A stretch of 64,000 bases of DNA from Dendrophyllia cribrosa (taxonomy: Eukaryota > Cnidaria > Anthozoa > Scleractinia > Dendrophylliidae): positions 30,155,285-30,219,284 of the forward strand of contig JAJLRJ010000004.1 of assembly GCA_024195265.1 (NCBI GenBank). The letters are read 5' to 3'. Under the pieces are notes generated by a model. It was not told the origin of the DNA, did no database searches, and saw only the letters and a program-made list of their open reading frames with translations. Below, piece after piece: positions 58,739 to 64,000 of this stretch (its first letter is position 1; each line of letters begins with the position of its first letter). Made by a program: the position numbers and the translations under genes.

Positions 58739-59113
58739 GAGTAATCCGATCAATTTAGTATAGGTGTGTGCCGTGAAGGTTCTTAACCCCTGACCGTATT
58801 TAATAATGACCGTAGATAATCGAACATTGACACCCTATTTAAGGGAAAAAATATTATTTTCTGTTCATGTAAAGTTTAGCTTCTGGCATAGAATACTAGA
58901 CTGAGCCTTGTTTCATTAATACGCCATCATAACCATATCTGTTTCGTTTAGCATGGTGTTTAGGTACTGTAATTAAGCTAATACAAATTCAAGGAACCCA
59001 AACCATGGATCACAGTACCAAAACGGATACCCTATTTAAGGACAGAGCACCTCAAATACCAGACCCTATCCCTCAGCACATACCTATATAGCTTGCATTT
59101 GGGGGTACCCCCG

Positions 59114-59145
<32 letters not shown>
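59114..59145. repeat. 32-base C run in unit C
   Basis: Follows the CATACCTATATAGCTTGCAT cassette. At the matching place unit A has five C and unit B a CT-rich tract. Confidence 0.9.
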
Positions 59146-59149
59146 ATAT

Positions 59150-60834
59150 ATTGATTAACAAAAGCATTACACTTCTCTGTACAGTTATTCAGCCGTACTA
59201 TGTAAGCGTAAATTGAAATAAAATTGTGAATGGCTGTGGCATTCAACTTGCAACATAAATTCAATATCGCTTTTGAAGTTTTCTACCAAGTTCTTAACCA
59301 TATAAATAAACGCAAATATGAGAATATAAATAAACATGAGTACGGTAAAAATACGAAAAAAAGCAAGTGACACACTCGAACACCAATCCCGCGACCTGGC
59401 CAGTACCTTACGCATGCGCACAGCCATATCACCCTGGCAGTGGAAGCCATGAACAGCTGTTTCGTCCTTGTTGAACTCATCAGCATGGCATAGCGCCATA
59501 GCCAGGAAGGGTCTCACAAAAGATCGTCGACGCGTACGCGTACGCGTACGCGTTTTGCTTTTCACAAAAGTACGCATTTTGCTTTTAAACATAAACTAAT
59601 GGAGATTTGAATAAAATTTTTCGAAAGAAGATTGTGTTGTCCATTTTTATGTGTTTGTTCATTCATTACATAGATTAAAAGCGATTTTATGTAAACAAAA
59701 CAAGACTTAGATTTTATAGTTCTATCTTCTGTCGCGTCGCCTTATGCAAATATGTTTGTGTATTTTTGCAATTTTGATTTCCAAATCGGTTTCTCGGGAA
59801 ATTTTTGACAAGCAACAACTGAAATTAATTCGGAAAGCAGTCGTACTAGTTATTCTAGACGGAGAAAAAGTTTTTTTCGAGAACTTTTGTACGGTCTAAA
59901 TGTACTGTGCAGACGGTAGGGTAATACTGATTTTGAGAATTGCTAAAATTGAAAAATAGCCCGATCGTCAATCTTAATTCTTGTGCTTCCGACCATTCAC
60001 CTTAGTTAAGTTTCACCTTAGTTAAGCTTGTTCATAGAGCGACGCTGTTAGGCTTAGCCTATCTATATATATATATTAAACAGTATAACTTGAACTAAAG
60101 CAATTAATGGTGCTTTTATCTTCCAGCATGGGCGCAAACGGTTTGTTTTGGAACTCAAGTAAAATGGTTAGCATTAGAAATCAAAGTAGCCCTATGGGCA
60201 TCTCGATAATGAAATATATATGTAACAAACGTTTTACGGGAAAAAGGTCTTTGAATCCAATAGTGGTTAATTAAAGGAAAGACACACCAAATTTTCCCTG
60301 ATTCAGTGTTAAAATCTACCAAAGCTGGCTGTTGTCAACCCTTCATATGGCTCAGAGGGTTTGTGTATGGCCAGGCATAACCATAGCTGTACTGCAGTCT
60401 GCATTTTATACTGGCCAATTTGAATTTTACCGAAATTCTTCGATGCACATTTGGTAACCAGTTCGCAATACAGTATTGTCAAAATGATTATTAGTCAACC
60501 AAACAATCCTTACAGTGGAAATTCACGAAGAAAGATACTATTAAATTTACCATGGTGTTCCTAGAACATCTTGATTGAATCTTACAATCTTCAGATCCTG
60601 ATTGCAATCCCATTTTCATGTCTTTTCGGCAATTGATCATGACACATGGATTGATAAACGAGTTACAATTTCATCGCTTTTAGCTCTCAATTTTCCAATT
60701 TAAAGAATTCGAGAATTCTTTAGGACTTGTTCTCTCCATTTCGAATTCTTATAATGTGTGTTTTCATTCCAGTCATGATAAACTAGTGTTGAAAATTGAA
60801 TCAGTGCCGCCATATTCAATAATTGCACGGCATA
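59150..60834. other. Unit C mosaic, no gene
   Basis: Blocks homologous to units A and B (59,150-59,340, 59,570-60,075, 60,077-60,221, 60,740-60,834) alternate with private DNA. ACGCGT is repeated four times at 59,530-59,553. A TA microsatellite is at 60,064-60,077. Confidence 0.55.
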
Positions 60835-60991
60835 TAGAGCGTTTTCACTTACGTGACCTTCAGTCCCGTGGGACTCAAATGACAAAGGCCATGGCAGCCA
60901 TGTTGGTGTTCCCAACAAAAGAAGTTAATTAAAATTCTTTTGTACGGGAACACCAATATGGCGGCTATGACGTCAAGTGAAAACACTCTAT
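60835..60991. mobile_element. Foldback MITE, family 1, copy 2
   Basis: Ends TAGAGCGTTTTCACTTACG and AAGTGAAAACACTCTA, flanked by TATA. Unit B has the uninterrupted TATATA at 41,590-41,595. Same internal blocks as the member at 8,018-8,177. Confidence 0.8.
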
Positions 60992-62735
60992 AAGCTACAA
61001 TGAAACGGTACTTTGCTAGGAGATCACGTGAGGAACATATTACGTGTTGCATTCATTATGCCTTACATCACCATAAGTGTGAACAGAAAGATGTGAACAG
61101 AAAACACATCACGCGATCACTTGTATCACTACAAAATCTCGCTGATTATGCAATCATGGAGATAAAAGGGGGTCATAATTAAAATAATATATTATAATTA
61201 TAATAAGAACCTTCCCAGCACCCTTTGCACCAGAAAAATTTTCCATGCCAAATAACTCTGTCAATTTTGAGTGTCTGAGGATACTACACCACATGCTATT
61301 TACACCTACCATAAAATACCTATTTTAATTGACTAAGTGCGATGACGTCATCAGTCACGTGACTATGCCTTCAAGTGTCTTTTAACGTTTTTTAGAAACA
61401 TGCTTTGATAAATGTAAATACAGTCAACGTGGCAAGGAAGGCATTCGCTTGCAACATTTCGTCATGCCCGGTATACTTCTGGATTTTCAAAATTAAGGGG
61501 GCTATACACATGAAAAAATAAGGGGTCTGGGGACTTGTATTTTTATATACGTGTATCTTTGAAAGGGTGAAATGCAAAGTTAAAAAATGTTGTATGTTGG
61601 TAGATATAAGTATAAAAATAAGTTCTTTATCAACGTCATTAGTATGACGTCTTGAATCACGTGACCAGAACGCACGGAAGTTGACTGATTTTTGGCCCGG
61701 TTCCGGTTCCAGTTCCGGTTTTATTAACTTAAATAAATCCCCGTTTTTCCACCCAGTTAAAATTTATGATATTTTTGTGTATAAAAAAGGCCATTATTAC
61801 TCCTCCAGTAAAATTGAGTAAAAATGAAGGTAACGAAAAAAGTTTTACACGTTGGAAATCCATCCTTTCCTGATCCTGTTCAGCGACTTTTCAGTTTAAA
61901 TCTATAAACAAATCTGCATAAGTGGTTTTTATCTTACCTCTTACCAATGGCGTTGGCAGTTTTTTTGTAGCATTTTTCCTTCATACCTATCAGGGGTTAG
62001 ATTTTTTTGTTATTCGCCCACCCCAGTAGTATATATAATGGGGGTTCTGCGACCGGCGGATCATGCGGATCAAGCGGATCCGCATATATTAAGCAATTTA
62101 AGCGGGAAAATGACGTCATCGTGGTAAAAAATAAGGGTTAGAAGGCCTGCTTAAGCTTGCCAAGTCAGTAAAGTATGATGTGATGGTTATAAATACGGCA
62201 GTTTTGTATACGTGTTTGCTTTCTTCTAATGTTTTTGTGTTTTATATTGTCAGCAAAATAATGGTATCATAATTGTATTATGAAAGCGGGTCTGTACTGA
62301 TTAAAAAGTTGTAGGTTCATTGTCTCTTCTATCAACAACTTTGACATCCTAATAAATCGTTTCTAATTTTCTCTAGTAAGTGATTGGTTTAAAAGGGGTT
62401 TTTGATTGATTTCATGTTACAAGTTTAACGAGGGCCATTCGATTCCTAATTTGTGATGTGTTATAAATCTCAGTAGATGTATTGACTGAATTAAGTATAT
62501 GCGTATCTATCTTCTGTACATAACACCCATGGCCCAAATGCAAATGTACAACACTGTTTCAAGGTTTGTAGTTTAGATTACCGCATAATGAAGAACACCC
62601 AGACAGTTATCATTTCAACTTGTATTTATTTAATATGTTCATCAACGTTCCAAAGGTAGTTAAAAGGTAAGTCAACAAATCTAAAGTTCCGAGTGATATT
62701 TACATGCAGCTACACACATTTTTTTTTCAAAGGAA
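60992..62735. other. No gene recognised
   Basis: Up to about 61,180 this is unit C. Beyond it TGACGTCA and CACGTGAC words recur (61,340-61,365, 61,638-61,668, 62,110). TTCCGG is repeated three times at 61,698-61,725, and GCGGATC three times at 62,055-62,085. It may be flank of the polymerase-bearing element, but no inverted terminal repeat was found. Confidence 0.4.
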
Positions 62736-63374
62736 TCAACAATCATTGATTTTATAATGTCCATACGCCAGTGTTTGGCGTCCATTACTGAGAATGTGTC
62801 GTTTGTCATCGTAAGGTGAAAGGCTTGTCTTCGTCAAAGTTACAGAATAGATCTGATGGTTCTCGCTCCTAATTTGATTCATCTGTGCCATCTGTGGACG
62901 TTTGTCAAATAGGCAGCTCTTATAATCCTGGTGGCGAATTTTTCTCTTTGTAGTATTCTTGGAGATGCCCTTTGCTGTTTTCTTTTCTACTGGTTTGTTG
63001 TCTTCAGTGAACAGGATGGAGTACATTTTGGGTCGAAGACCGATAAACTCAATTATTGGCAAGCCGTAAGTTTCGTCCTTCATTTTACCTAGGGCTTCCT
63101 TGTTTTGCGTACTGTACAGAAAATGGTCAGGTGGGTACCCTGACGTGTCAAAACAATCCAGATCTTGAAGGAAATCCCGATACAGATCATCTGTGTTCAC
63201 ATCATAACACAGGCTGTCAGTATCAGTAAAAAGAAGTTTGCATTTAGCTCCATAGTTTGAAACCATGTAGTTGTAGTGAAAGTCATACATGAGCACTTTC
63301 GACAAATCAAGTATGGTAAAACCAATGTGTTGGTCCGCAAACATTACGTTATGTCTTATTACAATCTCATGTTT
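62736..63374 (-). pseudogene. Family B DNA polymerase C-terminal fragment (Polinton/Maverick-like)
   Basis: The open frame runs from 63,374 (after an in-frame TGA) to a stop at 62,736, with the first Met at 63,344. It holds GFTILDLSKVLMYDFHYNYM, then the motif C signature TDTDSLCYDV with the catalytic aspartates, then GLRPKMYSIL and a basic KKTAKGISKN segment. This is the end of the palm and the thumb of protein-primed-type polymerase B (DNA_pol_B_2), found in Polintons, related viruses and linear plasmids. Exonuclease, motif A and motif B regions are missing, so it is a fragment unless an upstream exon lies beyond the window. No other Polinton gene was recognised. Confidence 0.7.
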
Positions 63375-64000
63375 TCAACAGTATGCAAATACAAATGAAT
63401 AGTCAATTACCCTTGAGACAGCTTAATTGCAATCAAAAAGAGTATTTTGAACTCATGTCTTTTCTCTTTAGCACGCGAATAGCGCTGTGCATCCAAACAA
63501 TCCTTGACTTCAAGAAAAGTATTGTTAATTCGTTCCTAAACTGTTATCGCTATTTGAACGTTCATTCGTCACGCTTTAAACTATCGCAGACCAGTTACTT
63601 TTCTTTCGAGTAAAGTTGTTAAATTTAATATAAATTAATGTTTGGACATGCAACTTTGCTTTGGTTATCTGGTTACTTTCTTATAAATAAATATGGTCAA
63701 GGATTTCCGAAAACGGCCTCGAATCCAACAAGTTAATTTATTGGATGATAAACGTAAAAGTGCGAACTCGGCTTCACTGATTGATATGGCCGAACGGCCG
63801 CTTTGTTTTTGACCGAGGTGCTAATTTACCATGCAAATTTATAGTTCAGTGTTCGCATAATTAAAAAAAAAAAGTTTGAACTTTGAAGCTAACGGAAAGT
63901 CAAAGTGATAAATAAAGAGTAGACTTAACCTACTGAAATCATCGATTAAAATACACCACAATTTGTGGATCGAATGGCCTTCATAAAACTACCAATTCAT
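63375..64000. other. No gene recognised
   Basis: The forward frame at 63,383-63,613 has no known feature. An A run is at 63,866-63,874. Confidence 0.4.

Larger units (their letters stand above)
36794..58949. repeat. Segmental duplication, unit B
   Basis: Second copy of unit A, starting just after a palindromic element that ends at 36,785. It carries Kunitz exons K4, K5 and K6. It lacks unit A's BEL/Pao element, 5.3 kb element, 2.27 kb palindrome, LINE end and GIY-YIG copy at 5.7 kb. It has private insertions at 38,495-39,444, 42,112-43,857 and about 44,946-47,216. Its last homology to unit A is the stretch at 58,897-58,949, matching 36,060-36,113. Confidence 0.85.
58950..61180. repeat. Partial, rearranged third unit C
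   Basis: Four blocks match the leading part of units A and B: 58,950-59,340 (to 1,664-2,425), 59,570-60,075 (to 7,360-7,870), 60,077-60,221 (to 4,825-4,980 and 41,145-41,282), and 60,740-61,180 without the MITE at 60,835-60,991 (to 41,490-41,745). The block order differs from unit A. The type III exon that should sit next to 60,077 is missing. Homology stops at about 61,175, just before the place where a type II exon begins in unit B. Unit C therefore appears to hold no Kunitz exon in this window. Confidence 0.7.

Overview
The window looks like accessory DNA from an animal genome, most likely a cnidarian and probably a stony coral or sea anemone. It is AT-rich and almost gene-free. It is crowded with short palindromic transposons (MITEs), Penelope-like and BEL/Pao retroelement remains, and long pure G or C runs. 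Its only recognisable host coding sequence is a scatter of single Kunitz/BPTI exons with eukaryotic splice sites. Nothing bacterial is present (no operons, ribosome binding sites or CRISPR). The organism call is an inference from repeat and exon style, not from a search.

The architecture is a tandem segmental duplication. Unit A (1 to about 36,113) and unit B (about 36,794 to 58,949) are the same locus twice in the same orientation, with a rearranged partial third copy, unit C (about 58,950 to 61,180). By eye the aligned stretches differ at a few to about ten percent of bases. Length differences come mostly from transposons that entered one copy only, so several insertions have an intact empty site in the sister copy.

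On the reverse strand each full unit carries three Kunitz exon types in transcription order: type I (K3 at 34.9 kb, K6 at 58.4 kb), type II (K2 at 8.6 kb, K5 at 41.9 kb) and type III (K1 at 4.6 kb, K4 at 41.0 kb). All complete exons are phase 1-1, the shape of a shuffled module. The copies are decaying or diverging differently. K2 has lost both partners of one disulfide. K6 has lost one cysteine of that same pair. K4 has gained a seventh cysteine. K3 is cut in half by a deletion that also removes its splice donor. No start codon or signal peptide for the gene could be assigned.

Region by region: 1-9.6 kb, unit A leading part with K1, K2, a Penelope-like GIY-YIG fragment and a 0.42 kb tandem repeat; 9.6-13.7 kb, a broken BEL/Pao retrotransposon; 13.8-15.6 kb, an inverted-repeat arm and a second Penelope-like fragment; 15.7-22.9 kb, gene-poor DNA with foldbacks and a Harbinger-like fragment; 22.9-28.1 kb, MITEs, a 2.27 kb palindromic element holding a 216-base C tract, and a 12-base minisatellite; 28.1-33.4 kb, a 5.3 kb terminal-inverted-repeat element inserted in that minisatellite; 33.4-36.8 kb, K3, a LINE 3' end and the unit junction. 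Unit B repeats this order with its own insertions (0.95 kb, 1.75 kb, 2.27 kb and 1 kb). After unit C comes unannotated DNA and a fragment of a protein-primed-type family B DNA polymerase at 62.7-63.4 kb, as in Polinton/Maverick-like elements.
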